Source: Hymenobacter plasmatis
Lineage (GTDB): Bacteria; Bacteroidota; Bacteroidia; Cytophagales; Hymenobacteraceae
DNA length: 35,829 nucleotides
Assembly: GCF_020711255.1 (NCBI RefSeq)
Contig: NZ_JAJFAW010000037.1
Location: 1 to 35,829 of the forward strand
Direction: 5' to 3'
Part shown: positions 15,435-24,200 of the stretch, piece by piece
Layout: each line of letters starts with the position of its first letter
Numbering within the stretch: position 1 is the first letter of the stretch
Program-made: the position numbers and the translations under genes
The notes under the pieces: generated by a model
What the model saw: the letters and a program-made list of their open reading frames with translations, nothing else
Told to the model about the DNA's origin: nothing
The model's database searches: none

Positions 15435-16196
15435 ATGGCTTTCCTTTCTTCTGATACTCCGCTCGACGTTCTCAAGCACCTGCTGCTCATTCTGGCCGTG
15501 GGGGTAGTGCTCGTGCTGGGCTTCTTTTACGTTTACCTGCCCGTGAGCACCCACCACGGCGAGACCATCACGGTGCCCAAGGTGACGGGCATGAACGTGG
15601 CCGACCTGGAAAACTACCTCGACGAGCGCAAGCTGGCCTATTTCGTGGACGACTCCAGCTACAGCCCCAATATCCGGCCGTTTACGGTGCTGGTGCAGGA
15701 CCCCGCGCCCGGCGAAAAAGTGAAGGAAGGCCGCAAAATCTACCTGCAGGTGAGCATGAAGAACCCGCCGGTAATTAAGATGCCCAAGCTCACCGACGGC
15801 TCCATGAAAAACGCCCAGCTCATCCTCAACAGCTACGACCTGGTGGTGGGCCAAATCCAGCTGGTGCCCGACCTGGCGCAGAATGCCGTGCTCAAGCAGC
15901 TCGTCAACGGCAAGGAAATAGCCCCCGGCGCCCCCATTGCCAAAGGCACCAAGGTGGACTTGGTGGTGGGCGACGGCCAGGGCAACCAGACGTTTCCGGT
16001 ACCCAACCTCATCAATATGCCCGAGGACGAGGCCATTACCCTGCTCATTGGCCAGGGCCTGCAGAAGGGTGAAGTATTTGAGCAGCCGGCCGAAGAAGGC
16101 CAGGTGCCCGGCACCGTGGTGCGCCAGCGCCCCGTGGCCGGCCCCGATGCCACCATCCGCATGGGCCAGCTAGTGGATATCTGGGTAGCCAAATAA
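15435..16196 (+). CDS. Membrane-anchored PASTA-domain protein
   Basis: This 253-aa protein has a short cytosolic N-terminus, one transmembrane helix (about 14-36, LLLILAVGVVLVLGFFYVY) and three periplasmic PASTA domains. PASTA 1 opens ITVPKVTGMNVADLENYL, PASTA 2 IKMPKLTDGSMKNAQLIL, and PASTA 3 FPVPNLINMPEDEAITLLI. Each ends with a strand such as GRKIYLQVS or VDLVVGDG. PASTA domains bind peptidoglycan or muropeptides in other bacteria. There is no kinase or penicillin-binding domain. Its position after the D-Ala-D-Ala ligase is a conserved-looking arrangement that points to cell-wall synthesis or sensing. The ATG start is at 15435, 38 bp after the hairpin repeat. Confidence 0.92.
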   Translation: MAFLSSDTPLDVLKHLLLILAVGVVLVLGFFYVYLPVSTHHGETITVPKVTGMNVADLENYLDERKLAYFVDDSSYSPNIRPFTVLVQDPAPGEKVKEGRKIYLQVSMKNPPVIKMPKLTDGSMKNAQLILNSYDLVVGQIQLVPDLAQNAVLKQLVNGKEIAPGAPIAKGTKVDLVVGDGQGNQTFPVPNLINMPEDEAITLLIGQGLQKGEVFEQPAEEGQVPGTVVRQRPVAGPDATIRMGQLVDIWVAK

Positions 16197-16287
16197 GGAG
16201 GCAACCCCGCGGCGCGGCCACTTGTATAGCGTTGGAGATAAGCAATATTCTGCTGCGCTCGGCGTTGCCGGGCCTTAGGTTCTCTCT

Positions 16288-18237
16288 ATGACAACACTCT
16301 TCCGCAAGATTGGCTGCCTGCTGCTGCCGGCGCTGCTTTTGGCCGCCGGAACTGCTTCGGCCCAGGTAGCCCCATCCCTACCACTGGCCGCCGACCCCGC
16401 CCGGGCCGCCTACGCGCCTTCGGCCGCCGAATACTTGGCCCTGCGGCGCAGCACCACGGCCCTGACGCTGCCTTTCTTCGACGATTTTACCTCGCCCCTC
16501 GAAGGCCGGCCCAAGGTGCAAAACTGGCTGCCCACCGGGGGCGCCCTGGTGAGCAACCGCCTGGCGGTGCAGCCCCTCACCCGCGGGACCGCCACCCTCG
16601 ACGGCCTCCGGGCCAACGGGCAGAGCTACAGCGGCGTCATCAACAGCTCCTACGGCACCATCGACTCGTTGACGTCGCAGCCCATCAACCTGGGCGGCCT
16701 CAGCACCAGCGACCAGGTGTACCTCAGCTTTGGCTGGCAGGCCGGCAGCATTGTGGGCGTGCCCAACGGCAACACCAGCAGCACACCCGTGCGCCTGGAG
16801 CTCTTCCTGAAAACCAGCACCGGCACCTGGGAATCGGCCTGGGTGTACCGCAGCGCCCGCCAGCGCACGCCTTTCAAGCAGCAAGTAATTGACCTGAATG
16901 TGGCCAAGTACCTGCATGGCGACTTCCAGTTCATGTTTATCGCCAGCGGCAATACGTCCGATAATAGCGACGGATTCAGTGTGGACTACGTGGTGCTGGA
17001 CCGCGGCCGCACGCGCGGCCTGGCCGATACCACCTTCGTCGACATTGCCACCAGCGCGGGCCTGCGCGGCGGCAATCCGTCGGGGGGGCTGCGCAGTCCG
17101 TTGCGCCGGTTCGCGGCCATGCCGGTGTGGCAGTTCAATGCTGCCGCGCCGCCCACCAGCGAGCTCAACCCCCGCTTGGGCGTGAACCTCAGCAACCTGA
17201 ACGCGGGCTTGCTGCCCATTCCCATCGATGTATTCGGGAGCGTGCGGGAGCTGCCCACGGGCGCGCCGCTCGGCAACTGGCTGCAAGCCAGCCGCGCGTT
17301 GCCCGTCAACCCCCGCCTGGACAGCGTGACGGGCCACGCCAACCGCGTAGCCGTGCCCACCTCCGGCACGCCCAAGACCCTGCGCTACACCCTGGCCCTC
17401 AACACGCAGGAAGGCAACCCGCGCACGCTGCCCAACGACACGATTTTCCGGGACGTGGAGCTGAATAATTATTACGCCTACGACGACGGCACGGCCGAAA
17501 ACATTACCCAGCTCATCCCCTACTCCACGGGGCAGGCCTCGGCATTTGCCTACCGCTTCGACCTCAACCAGCCCGACTACGTGCGGGCCCTGCGCCTGTA
17601 CCCGGTGTTCACCGCCTCGGACCGCGCCAGCCGGTCCGTCACGGTGAGTGTGTGGGACGACGCCTCGGGCCAGCCCAACCCCGTGCCCCGCGCAGCCAAG
17701 ACGGTGGTGATGCCCAACCCCCTGCCCACGGGGTGGCAGTATTTTGAAGTCACCTTCGACCAGCCCGTTCGCGTGACGGGCAGCTTTTACGTGGGCTTCT
17801 CGCAGCCGTCGCAGGGCCGCGACCTGCACTACGGCCTCGACCTAAACAGCACGTTCCCTGCCAAGCACCTCTGGCGCCGCGACAATACTGGCGCCTGGGA
17901 CACCGCCAACTTTGTTCCCCGGGGCACGTCGCCGCGCGGCGCCCTGATGATGCGCCCCGTCATGACCAACAACGTGGCCACCGCCACCGCCGCGGCCCGC
18001 GAAGCGGCGGCCTACAGCCTCTACCCCAATCCTGCGCACGGTACCGTCACCATTGCCGGCCCCGCCTTTGCCCGCGCGGCGGTTCTCGATGCCGTGGGCC
18101 GCACCATTTGGGAGCAGCCCACCGCGCAGGCGGGCCAGCCCAAACTCGCCTTGCCCTACTTGCCGGCAGGCGTCTACACCGTTCGGCTCACCCTGGCCGA
18201 TGGCCGCACTGTGGGGCGGCGCCTCCTGCTGGAATGA
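16288..18237 (+). CDS. Secreted T9SS type A sorting-domain protein
   Basis: This 649-aa protein has a signal peptide (about 1-25, ending GTASAQ). The N-terminal half (about 60-240) reads like a jelly-roll or MAM-like domain: LPFFDDFTSPL, VYLSFGWQAGSIVG, and DGFSVDYVVLDRG. The middle is beta-rich without a recognised family. The last 75 or so residues form a T9SS sorting domain: YSLYPNPAHGTVTI, AAVLDAVGRTIW, and LPAGVYTVRLTLADG followed by a basic end. It follows the PASTA gene by 91 bp on the same strand and is probably part of the same transcription unit, which ends at the hairpin at 18261-18293. I infer a surface protein secreted by T9SS; its ligand or activity is unknown. Confidence 0.88.
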   Translation: MTTLFRKIGCLLLPALLLAAGTASAQVAPSLPLAADPARAAYAPSAAEYLALRRSTTALTLPFFDDFTSPLEGRPKVQNWLPTGGALVSNRLAVQPLTRGTATLDGLRANGQSYSGVINSSYGTIDSLTSQPINLGGLSTSDQVYLSFGWQAGSIVGVPNGNTSSTPVRLELFLKTSTGTWESAWVYRSARQRTPFKQQVIDLNVAKYLHGDFQFMFIASGNTSDNSDGFSVDYVVLDRGRTRGLADTTFVDIATSAGLRGGNPSGGLRSPLRRFAAMPVWQFNAAAPPTSELNPRLGVNLSNLNAGLLPIPIDVFGSVRELPTGAPLGNWLQASRALPVNPRLDSVTGHANRVAVPTSGTPKTLRYTLALNTQEGNPRTLPNDTIFRDVELNNYYAYDDGTAENITQLIPYSTGQASAFAYRFDLNQPDYVRALRLYPVFTASDRASRSVTVSVWDDASGQPNPVPRAAKTVVMPNPLPTGWQYFEVTFDQPVRVTGSFYVGFSQPSQGRDLHYGLDLNSTFPAKHLWRRDNTGAWDTANFVPRGTSPRGALMMRPVMTNNVATATAAAREAAAYSLYPNPAHGTVTIAGPAFARAAVLDAVGRTIWEQPTAQAGQPKLALPYLPAGVYTVRLTLADGRTVGRRLLLE

Positions 18238-18260
18238 CGGAAGAGAAACTACCACACACA

Positions 18261-18293
18261 AAAAGGCCCGCCAGATTATCTGGCGGGCCTTTT
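18261..18293. terminator. Bidirectional terminator
   Basis: A perfect 15-bp stem, AAAAGGCCCGCCAGA with TCTGGCGGGCCTTTT, has a 3-nt TTA loop and extra A and T on either side. It lies between the plus-strand T9SS gene and the minus-strand fasciclin gene, which converge here. Confidence 0.9.
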
Positions 18294-18360
18294 TTGTATT
18301 CTTAAGAAGAGAAAATTATACCAGAATTGGTTACTTCCTTCATCCTAAATACCAGCTTAC

Positions 18361-19182
18361 TTATTTAGCCGGCATCAGCACAGTATCAATAACGTGGGTT
18401 ACTCCATTGCTGGAAATAACGTCGGGAATGGTCACGCGGGCCATGCCACCTTTGGCATCTTTAATCATTACCCCATTGCCGTTTTTCATCACAATCAGCT
18501 GCTCGCCTTCCACGGTGGTGAGCACCTGGCCGGGCGTAAGATTGCCGGCGGTGTAGCGCCCGGGCACTACGTGGTAGGTCAGGATTTTGGTGAGCGTGGG
18601 CTTCATCTCGGGGGTCACCAGCGAGTTCATGGTGCCGGCGGGCAGCTTATCAAACGCTGCGTTGGTGGGAGCAAATACCGTGAAGGGGCCGGCGCCTTTC
18701 AGCGTTTCGGCCAGGCCGGCAGCTTTCACGGCAGCCACCAGCGTGGTGTGGTCGGAGCTACCCGCGGCATTGTCTACGATGTCTTTATCTGCGGTCATCA
18801 TGGCCCCGCCTACCATCACACCGCCCGTGCCGGTGCCCATTCCCATGGCTCCAGCACCTGTGGCACCCGCGCCGGTAGCGCCGGTTCCAGTGGCACCCGT
18901 TCCGGTAGCGCCCATGCCCATATCACCTGTACTAGTGGCTGAGCCGCCCATGGTGCCATCGGCGCGAGGTTTTGTCTTCGCTTTCATTTTGTCGCCGGCG
19001 TCCGATTTGCCTTTGACTTTCATCTTGCCATCGTCGGCCATTTTGGTTTTGGTCGTCGTCCCATCGACCTTCGTTTTGGTCTTGTCGGCGTCGCTCTTGG
19101 CTTTCACCACATCTTGGGCGAATGCAGGCGCGGCAATAGCTGCGCTCAGGGCTAGAGTAGCTAAGAAAGGTTTGAGGTTCAT
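18361..19182 (-). CDS. Exported fasciclin-domain protein
   Basis: This 273-aa protein starts at the ATG at 19182, which gives a clean signal peptide (about 1-22, ending AAPAFAQ). A charged Lys/Asp/Thr-rich linker follows (about 23-80), then a low-complexity Gly-Ala-Thr-Met tract with repeated GATGT/GATGA units (about 85-125). The C-terminal 145 residues are one fasciclin (FAS1) domain. It has the H1 box GPFTVFAPTNAAFDKLP and the H2 region with ILTYHVVPGRYT, and ends VTHVIDTVLMP. FAS1 domains mediate adhesion or protein contacts outside the cell. The repeat tract looks prone to slippage, so its length may differ between strains. The gene appears monocistronic. Confidence 0.9.
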   Translation of the reverse strand: MNLKPFLATLALSAAIAAPAFAQDVVKAKSDADKTKTKVDGTTTKTKMADDGKMKVKGKSDAGDKMKAKTKPRADGTMGGSATSTGDMGMGATGTGATGTGATGAGATGAGAMGMGTGTGGVMVGGAMMTADKDIVDNAAGSSDHTTLVAAVKAAGLAETLKGAGPFTVFAPTNAAFDKLPAGTMNSLVTPEMKPTLTKILTYHVVPGRYTAGNLTPGQVLTTVEGEQLIVMKNGNGVMIKDAKGGMARVTIPDVISSNGVTHVIDTVLMPAK

Positions 19183-19410
19183 GGCGTTGGGTTTGAGTGA
19201 AAGAAATTCGCTAAGCCATCTATACGTATCGGGCACCACTTTGGATGTAACCCATTGAGGAGCTTAAACATAAATCAATCCCTATCTGACTAGAATAGGG
19301 CACAAAACCAGCACTTTTCTCAAAGGCTTTGGTCAATTCGCCCAAGCATGCGCATCCCTTTCATTCATTGCCCCATCTAGGTAGGCCACTGTACTCTTCC
19401 CTCCTGCCCC

Positions 19411-19957
19411 ATGCCGAAAGACCTCAAGCCCTGAGCCTGAAACGCACTAAACCCCCGAACTGGCCTTCGACCAGTAGTCCAAGCTCCGACGCGACTACGA
19501 AGAGCCCACGGGTGGCCTCACCGACGAAGCGCGACCACGCCCTAATAGATTCCAAGCACGAGCTGCAGCTATAAATCAGCTACACACCAACGAAGTTGAG
19601 CTACTCATGCCGGCCAGCGGCAATTCCCACAAAAGGCTCCAAGACCCTCTATTCCCTTCTGCCCGAACCTGGCGCCACACAGTGGCCCAGGGCTCGAATG
19701 AATCCAAAGCCACCGAAGTCGTACCCATTCCGCTGGTATAAGCCGAAGACGGGATTCCACGCGGCGAAATACGAGCGGCGCGCTATGACGCTTTGCCTGT
19801 TCACGCTTCGCAGATTCCAGCAATAAGGCCGCTGATTGAGCTGTGGACAGCAACGCCTTATGGCCCAATGTCATCCGGTCTGGTTCAGCTAAAATTATCC
19901 CTGTTCCCTGATAATTTACTGAATTTTATGCAGTTACCGACCTGGGCGCACTTGTAG
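19411..19957 (+). pseudogene. Possible decayed gene of unknown family
   Basis: A single reading frame of protein-like composition runs from about 19451 to a TAG at 19955. It is broken by in-frame stops at 19475 (TAG) and 19739 (TAA). Between them 87 codons are open, with stretches such as SKLRRDYEEPTGGLTDEA and AAAINQLHTNEVELLMPA. After the second stop 71 codons are open, with AARYDALPVHASQIPAI and PLIELW. A start-like ATG at 19411 (MPKDLKP) lies in a neighbouring frame, so a frameshift near 19450 is also needed. The family is not recognised. Random frames in GC-rich DNA can look protein-like, so confidence is limited. Confidence 0.4.
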
Positions 19958-20111
19958 TGCCAGGATTTTTCGCCGCAGAGCCCCGGTTCCCCGCAGTGGG
20001 GCGTGGAAGCGATGCTAAAAGTTCTTGACGCAGCCGCAGCATCTGTGCCCGGCGCTCCTCTTGTTTGCGTGCGGCGTATGCTTCGTACGCCAAGTCTAAT
20101 GCTGTTTTCAT
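19926..20111 (-). CDS. Doubtful 61-aa small protein
   Basis: The ATG at 20111 opens a frame of 61 residues. The first 35 (MKTALDLAYEAYAARKQEE, then RRAQMLRLRQELL) read like an amphipathic helix rich in Ala, Arg and Glu, and the tail is disordered. An AT-rich leader with TACATTTC, one mismatch from the -7 consensus, lies just upstream. Its 3' end overlaps the end of the possible pseudogene on the other strand. The family is not recognised. Confidence 0.35.
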   Translation of the reverse strand: MKTALDLAYEAYAARKQEERRAQMLRLRQELLASLPRPTAGNRGSAAKNPGTTSAPRSVTA

Positions 20112-20272
20112 GCCGAAATGTATGGATAAAATGTAATTAAATACAAAAAAAATATCTTTTTTATTTTTTTTGAACTACAGCTTTTACAGCGAAAGCCACA
20201 ACCTGCACGCACAGTCAACATTTCGGAATTAGGGAAGCAATTTTTAACTACACTGCTTGCAGGAAGCCAAGC

Positions 20273-20290
20273 GAAATTCAGCTCAATTTC
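20273..20290. repeat. 18-bp near-palindrome of the TTGAGCT motif
   Basis: GAAATTCAGCTCAATTTC is symmetric about AGCT except for one position on each side. It lies in non-coding DNA and is the most symmetric copy of the dispersed motif described in the findings. Confidence 0.6.
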
Positions 20291-20396
20291 ATCATGGGCT
20301 GCTCTAGCTGCACAGTTGCTTAACGAAACAAAGTGGCTCAACCTATATGGGCCCCTTTCACGGAGAAATACTCACTCGTTGTGTAGTAGAGTAAAC

Positions 20397-20433
20397 AAAA
20401 AAGGTCTCCCCGCTATCGCGGGGAGACCTTTTT
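20397..20433 (-). terminator. Terminator of the IPT/TIG gene
   Basis: AAAAAGGTCTCCCCGC pairs with GCGGGGAGACCTTTTT around a TATC loop. A T-rich tail follows on the minus strand. It lies 29 bp past the stop codon of the IPT/TIG gene. Confidence 0.9.
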
Positions 20434-20461
20434 AAATAGCCTGGCAGTCTAGAAAACCTGA

Positions 20462-23400
20462 CTATTGCTTCTGGATGCGACGCACAGCGGTTACATTACC
20501 CTGACGTACTTCGAGCAGGTACGAACCCGCAGCGAGTGAGCTAGGCAACAGCAACTGCTTGTCAGCAGCCAGAGCAGCCATGGGCACTACTACGCGGCCG
20601 GTGAGGTCACGCAGGGCTACCTGGGCAGCGCCCGAGCCGGGCAGGGCAACCGTTACACGGTCCTGGAAGGGGTTGGGGTAAACCGACAGGCCGGGCAGGT
20701 TCTTGCTGGCCAGTGTGGCCGAAACCAGGTTGAACGTAGCCGTGCTGGTAGCGGTGCCACCAGGCGTAACCACCGCGATGAAGCCGCTTACGCTGCCCGT
20801 GCCCGTAGGCAACACCAGGGTGATGCTCGTGGGTGAGTCTACCGTGAAGGAAGTAACCGCGAAGCTGCCAATCGTGACGGCAGTAGCACCGGTAAAGTTG
20901 GTGCCGGTGATGGTCACCGTGGTGGTGGGGCCACCCGTGATGGGCGTGAAGCTCGCGATGGTCGGAGCAGGCACGGTTACGGTGAAAGTGAAACCAGCCG
21001 TGGTACCGCCGCCAGGAGCCGCGTTAGTTACCGTTACGAGGTAGCTGCCGGCAGTGGCAACCGCCGAAGCCGGAACCGCGGCCGTGAGTTGCGTTGCCGA
21101 TACATACGTGGTAGTCAAAGCCACGCCGTTGAAATTCACCGTCGAGCCGGTGATGAAGTTGGTGCCGTCCACGGTCAAGGTGAAGGCGGCGCTGCCAGCC
21201 ACGGTGGTGGCGGGGGTAATGCCCGTAATGGTGGGCACCGGGTTGGGCACAAGCACCGTGAACGTAGTGGTGCTGGTGGCCGTGCCAGTGGGCGTGGTAA
21301 CTGCAATGGCACCCGAGGTAGCAGCGGCTGGCACCGTAAAGGTCAGGCTAGTGGCATTTACCACCGTGAAGCCGGTGATGGCAACCCCGTTGAGGGTAAC
21401 AGCCGTAGCGCCGGTGAAGTCGGTACCCGTTACGGTAACGAGGGTGCCGGGCAGGGCGCTGGCAGGCGTGAAGCTCGCGATGGTCGGAGCAGGAACGGTT
21501 ACGGTGAAGGTGGCGGCCGCCGAGGTGCCGCCGCCGGGAGCCGGGTTGGTCACCGTCACGTTGAAAGCACCGGCGGTGGCCAGGGCCGTAGCCGGCAGGG
21601 CCGCGGTGAGCTGCGTAGCCGAAACATACGTGGTGGTCAGGGCCGCACCGTCAAAGTTCACAACCGAGGTGGCCAGGAAGTTGGTGCCATTCACGGTGAG
21701 GGTTTGAGCAGTTGCGCCAGCGATGGCGGTGGCTGGTGCCAGGGTCGTGATGGTAGCCACCGGGTTGGGCGCTATCACCGTGAAGCTGGTGGTGCTGGTA
21801 GCGGTACCCGTGGGGGTGGTAACGGCGATAACGCCGGATGTAGCCGTAGCTGGCACGGCAAACGTGATGGTCTGCGCATCAACCACGGTGTAGCCGGTGA
21901 TAGCAACGCCATTCAGCGTAACAGCGGTAGCGCCGGTGAAGTCCGTGCCGGTGATGGTAACCGTGGCGGCGGCCAGGCCGCTGGTTGGCGTGAAGCTCGT
22001 GATGGTAGGCGCCGGAACGGTAACGCTAAACGTGGCATTGGCCGAAGTGCCGCCGCCAGGTGCGGCATTCGTTACGCTAACGTTGAAAGTACCCGCAGTA
22101 GCAACGGCCGTGGCCGGAACCGCCGCGGTGAGCTGGGTGGCGGACATGTACGTGGTGGTCAGGGCCGTGCCGTTGAAGTTTACCACCGAGCCGCTGATGA
22201 AGTTGGTACCGTTAACGGTCAGCGTCAACGCGCCGCTGCCGGCTACGGCCGTGGCGGGCGTGATGCTCGCAATGGTCGGGGCCGGGTTGTCGGCGATGAA
22301 CGTCAACGTGCCAGTGCTGGTAGCCGTGCCGAAAGGCGTGGTAACGGCCAGAGTACCACTGGTAGCGCCAACCGGCACCACGAAGGTGAGGGTGGTGGCA
22401 TTAACCACGGTGAAGCCGGTGACGGCCACACCATTGAGCGTCAGAGTCGTGGCGCCGGTGAAATCCGTGCCCGTCACCGTAACCGTGGTGCCGGCTGCCG
22501 CCGAGGTAGGCGTGAAGCTGGCGATGGTAGGTGCTAATGCGAAGTTGGTGATGGAGATGTCATCAACGTTGATGCGGGGAAGGCTAGTAGCCGGGGCAAT
22601 GACAGTGGTGGTAGTGTTGCTAATGCGGAAACGCACGTTGCCAACTTGGTTCACCGTGAAGGTGTAGGGCGTGAGCGTAGCCGTGAGGGCCGCTGGAGCA
22701 CCGGGCACCGTAGTGAAAGTAGCACCGCCATCGGTCGATTTTTCGAGAATGAAGTTAGTGGGTGCGTCGCTGCCATACAAGGCAGCATTGACAGTCACTA
22801 CCCCCGCGCCGGTCGGTTTATCGAAGTCCATGCGGATGAAGCCAGCCCGGATACGTGCCGATTTCAGGCCGTTAAACTTATCAGCAGACAAGGTGCCGAT
22901 GAGGGCATCCGAGAAGGTCCAGGTTCCACTGGCCAAGCCCACCGTGTCAACCGCGTAACCTCCTTTGGTACCCTTTTCAATATTCTCAAAGGCACCGGCT
23001 GTGCTGGGGTTACTCACAATGAAGGTGAGACTGTTTGAGGTGCCGCCTGCGCTCGTGACGGTAACCGGGAAACTGCCTGCAGTGGCCAAAGCCGTGGATG
23101 GGATAGTTACAACCAGCGAAGTTGCCGTGCTGCTAGTCTGGGTGTAGCTTACCCCGTTAAAATTGACCGTCGAAGCAGGAGTAAAGTTCGTGCCCTTAAT
23201 AGTCAGCGTAATATCGGGGCCTCCGGCTACCCGGGCATTAGGGGTGAGGCCCGACGATGTGGAAAGGGTTGGCGGCAGGTAGAAGATTCCAGTGCTAGTA
23301 GCTGTACCGTCAGGAGTAGTGACGGAAATGGTACCATTAGTAGCCGTGGCCGGTACAGTGAATGTGATGGTTTGGGCATCCACTACCGCGAAGCTGGTAG

Positions 23401-23701
23401 CAGCCACCCCGTTGAGCTTCACTGCGGTTGCGCCGGTAAAGTCGGTGCCCGTAATGGTGACCAGCGTGCCGGTACCTACTGCGCCGCCCGTTCCCGAAGT
23501 GGGGGTGAAGCTGGTGATGGTCGGAATCGCCGTTACGCCCCGCAGTGCAGCAGCATGAATGCTGGCCTTGACGGAAGTAACGGAACCAAGGTCAGCGGCT
23601 TGGGCTGAAGAAACAGCAACCATCAGCCCCAGTGCGGCGGCGAATTGATTGATTCTGTTTCCTAAACGCCCATTGGCATTAGAAAAGGAAAAGTGTTTCA
23701 T
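20462..23701 (-). CDS. Secreted protein with nine IPT/TIG domains and T9SS sorting domain
   Basis: This 1079-aa protein starts at the ATG at 23701, which gives a signal peptide (about 1-36, ending SSAQAA). Nine IPT/TIG immunoglobulin-like domains alternate between two types. Type A (about 60-142, 390-472, 564-645, 738-820, 912-994) carries GTDFTGATAVTLNGV and GTATST. Type B (about 143-232, 473-562, 646-736, 821-910) carries NGTNF, VNFNG and APGGGTS. A jelly-roll-like insert of about 155 residues (233-388, with KSTDGGATFTTVPG and LPRINVDDISI) separates the first A-B pair from the rest. The last 80 residues are a T9SS sorting domain: LSVYPNPFQDRVTVAL and AGSYLLEVRQG, with a basic end. It is probably a long surface rod or adhesin. 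The composition is rich in Thr, Ala and Val with almost no Cys. Confidence 0.92.
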   Translation of the reverse strand: MKHFSFSNANGRLGNRINQFAAALGLMVAVSSAQAADLGSVTSVKASIHAAALRGVTAIPTITSFTPTSGTGGAVGTGTLVTITGTDFTGATAVKLNGVAATSFAVVDAQTITFTVPATATNGTISVTTPDGTATSTGIFYLPPTLSTSSGLTPNARVAGGPDITLTIKGTNFTPASTVNFNGVSYTQTSSTATSLVVTIPSTALATAGSFPVTVTSAGGTSNSLTFIVSNPSTAGAFENIEKGTKGGYAVDTVGLASGTWTFSDALIGTLSADKFNGLKSARIRAGFIRMDFDKPTGAGVVTVNAALYGSDAPTNFILEKSTDGGATFTTVPGAPAALTATLTPYTFTVNQVGNVRFRISNTTTTVIAPATSLPRINVDDISITNFALAPTIASFTPTSAAAGTTVTVTGTDFTGATTLTLNGVAVTGFTVVNATTLTFVVPVGATSGTLAVTTPFGTATSTGTLTFIADNPAPTIASITPATAVAGSGALTLTVNGTNFISGSVVNFNGTALTTTYMSATQLTAAVPATAVATAGTFNVSVTNAAPGGGTSANATFSVTVPAPTITSFTPTSGLAAATVTITGTDFTGATAVTLNGVAITGYTVVDAQTITFAVPATATSGVIAVTTPTGTATSTTSFTVIAPNPVATITTLAPATAIAGATAQTLTVNGTNFLATSVVNFDGAALTTTYVSATQLTAALPATALATAGAFNVTVTNPAPGGGTSAAATFTVTVPAPTIASFTPASALPGTLVTVTGTDFTGATAVTLNGVAITGFTVVNATSLTFTVPAAATSGAIAVTTPTGTATSTTTFTVLVPNPVPTITGITPATTVAGSAAFTLTVDGTNFITGSTVNFNGVALTTTYVSATQLTAAVPASAVATAGSYLVTVTNAAPGGGTTAGFTFTVTVPAPTIASFTPITGGPTTTVTITGTNFTGATAVTIGSFAVTSFTVDSPTSITLVLPTGTGSVSGFIAVVTPGGTATSTATFNLVSATLASKNLPGLSVYPNPFQDRVTVALPGSGAAQVALRDLTGRVVVPMAALAADKQLLLPSSLAAGSYLLEVRQGNVTAVRRIQKQ

Positions 23702-23739
23702 AGTCTTGAAAAAATGAAAATAAATGGGTAGAATTAAAA

Positions 23740-23747
23740 CGAAGATA
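23740..23747 (-). promoter_or_regulatory. Weak -7 promoter-like element of the IPT gene
   Basis: The minus strand reads TATCTTCG, one mismatch from TAnnTTTG, 39 bp upstream of the ATG at 23701 in AT-rich DNA. The expected leader is about 30 nt. Confidence 0.35.
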
Positions 23748-24062
23748 TAAGGAGAATATGAACATATAGCGCGATTAGACTCACTTTCCACAAAAAAATA
23801 ATGCTTAGTCTTAGAAGCTGAGTGCAATTCCAAAGCTGAACACTGAGTTATTGCCTAATATCCAATAAGCTAGCCTTTCCGCGGGCAGCGAAATGCGGCA
23901 GTGTTCAGCTTTAACCCCAGAAAAAGAAATGCCCGGAACGGCTATGCTTATGGGAGTTCACTGGGCAAAAAGAACCCAGCTCCACGGAAGTACTCACGGC
24001 AGCAAGTGCCAAAAGGCTTATGCCTGAGACTGCCTCGTTCCCAGATGATTAACTGACACTTA

Positions 24063-24083
24063 AGCGTGGCTCGTGGCCACGCT
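24063..24083. other. Short perfect hairpin downstream of the cupredoxin gene
   Basis: AGCGTGGC (24063-24070) and GCCACGCT (24076-24083) pair perfectly around a 5-nt loop. It lies about 120 bp past the cupredoxin stop. No T-run follows on the minus strand, so it is not a standard terminator. Confidence 0.35.
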
Positions 24084-24200
24084 GCAGCGGCCAGGATGCC
24101 GGCCCAACTGCAGTTGCCATGCGATTAGCCTGTTAAAGGCTCCAAAGTTGAGCTAAATCCGCGGCGCCTTTTCCTCCACTCCCTTAGGTGTGCTTCCCTC

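Larger units (their letters stand above)
19183..20461. other. Gene-poor 1.3-kb stretch
   Basis: Between the fasciclin gene and the terminator of the IPT gene there is no intact gene of normal size. The stretch is AT-richer than its surroundings. It holds a possible decayed gene (19411-19957), one doubtful small ORF (19926-20111), three copies of the TTGAGCT motif (19596, 19836, 20280) including an 18-bp near-palindrome at 20273-20290, and an A/T-rich run around 20140-20170. Nothing recognisable is seen in 19183-19410. Confidence 0.6.
23702..24200. other. Non-coding stretch upstream of the IPT gene
   Basis: The first 130 bases are AT-rich and contain the candidate promoter of the IPT gene. 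The remainder holds an 8-bp perfect hairpin (24063-24083) and one TTGAGCT motif (24148). No protein-like frame and no RNA gene is recognised. Confidence 0.5.

Noticed and set aside
16378..17829. Minus-strand frame of 483 codons opposite the T9SS protein
   Set aside because: It is an antisense shadow caused by GC-rich codon use; the plus-strand protein has a signal peptide and a sorting domain.
19596..19826. Plus-strand 76-codon frame in the gene-poor stretch
   Set aside because: Its composition (Pro, Lys, Arg, Trp) is not protein-like, and a neighbouring frame reads better as a decayed gene.
20108..20341. Minus-strand 77-codon frame with GCGFRCKSCSSKK
   Set aside because: The two CxxC-like cysteines are suggestive, but the rest comes from AT-rich non-coding DNA, the start region is poor, and it overlaps the doubtful small ORF promoter region.
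24063..24083. Hairpin as terminator of the copA-cupredoxin unit
   Set aside because: It is about 120 bp past the stop and lacks a T-run on the minus strand.
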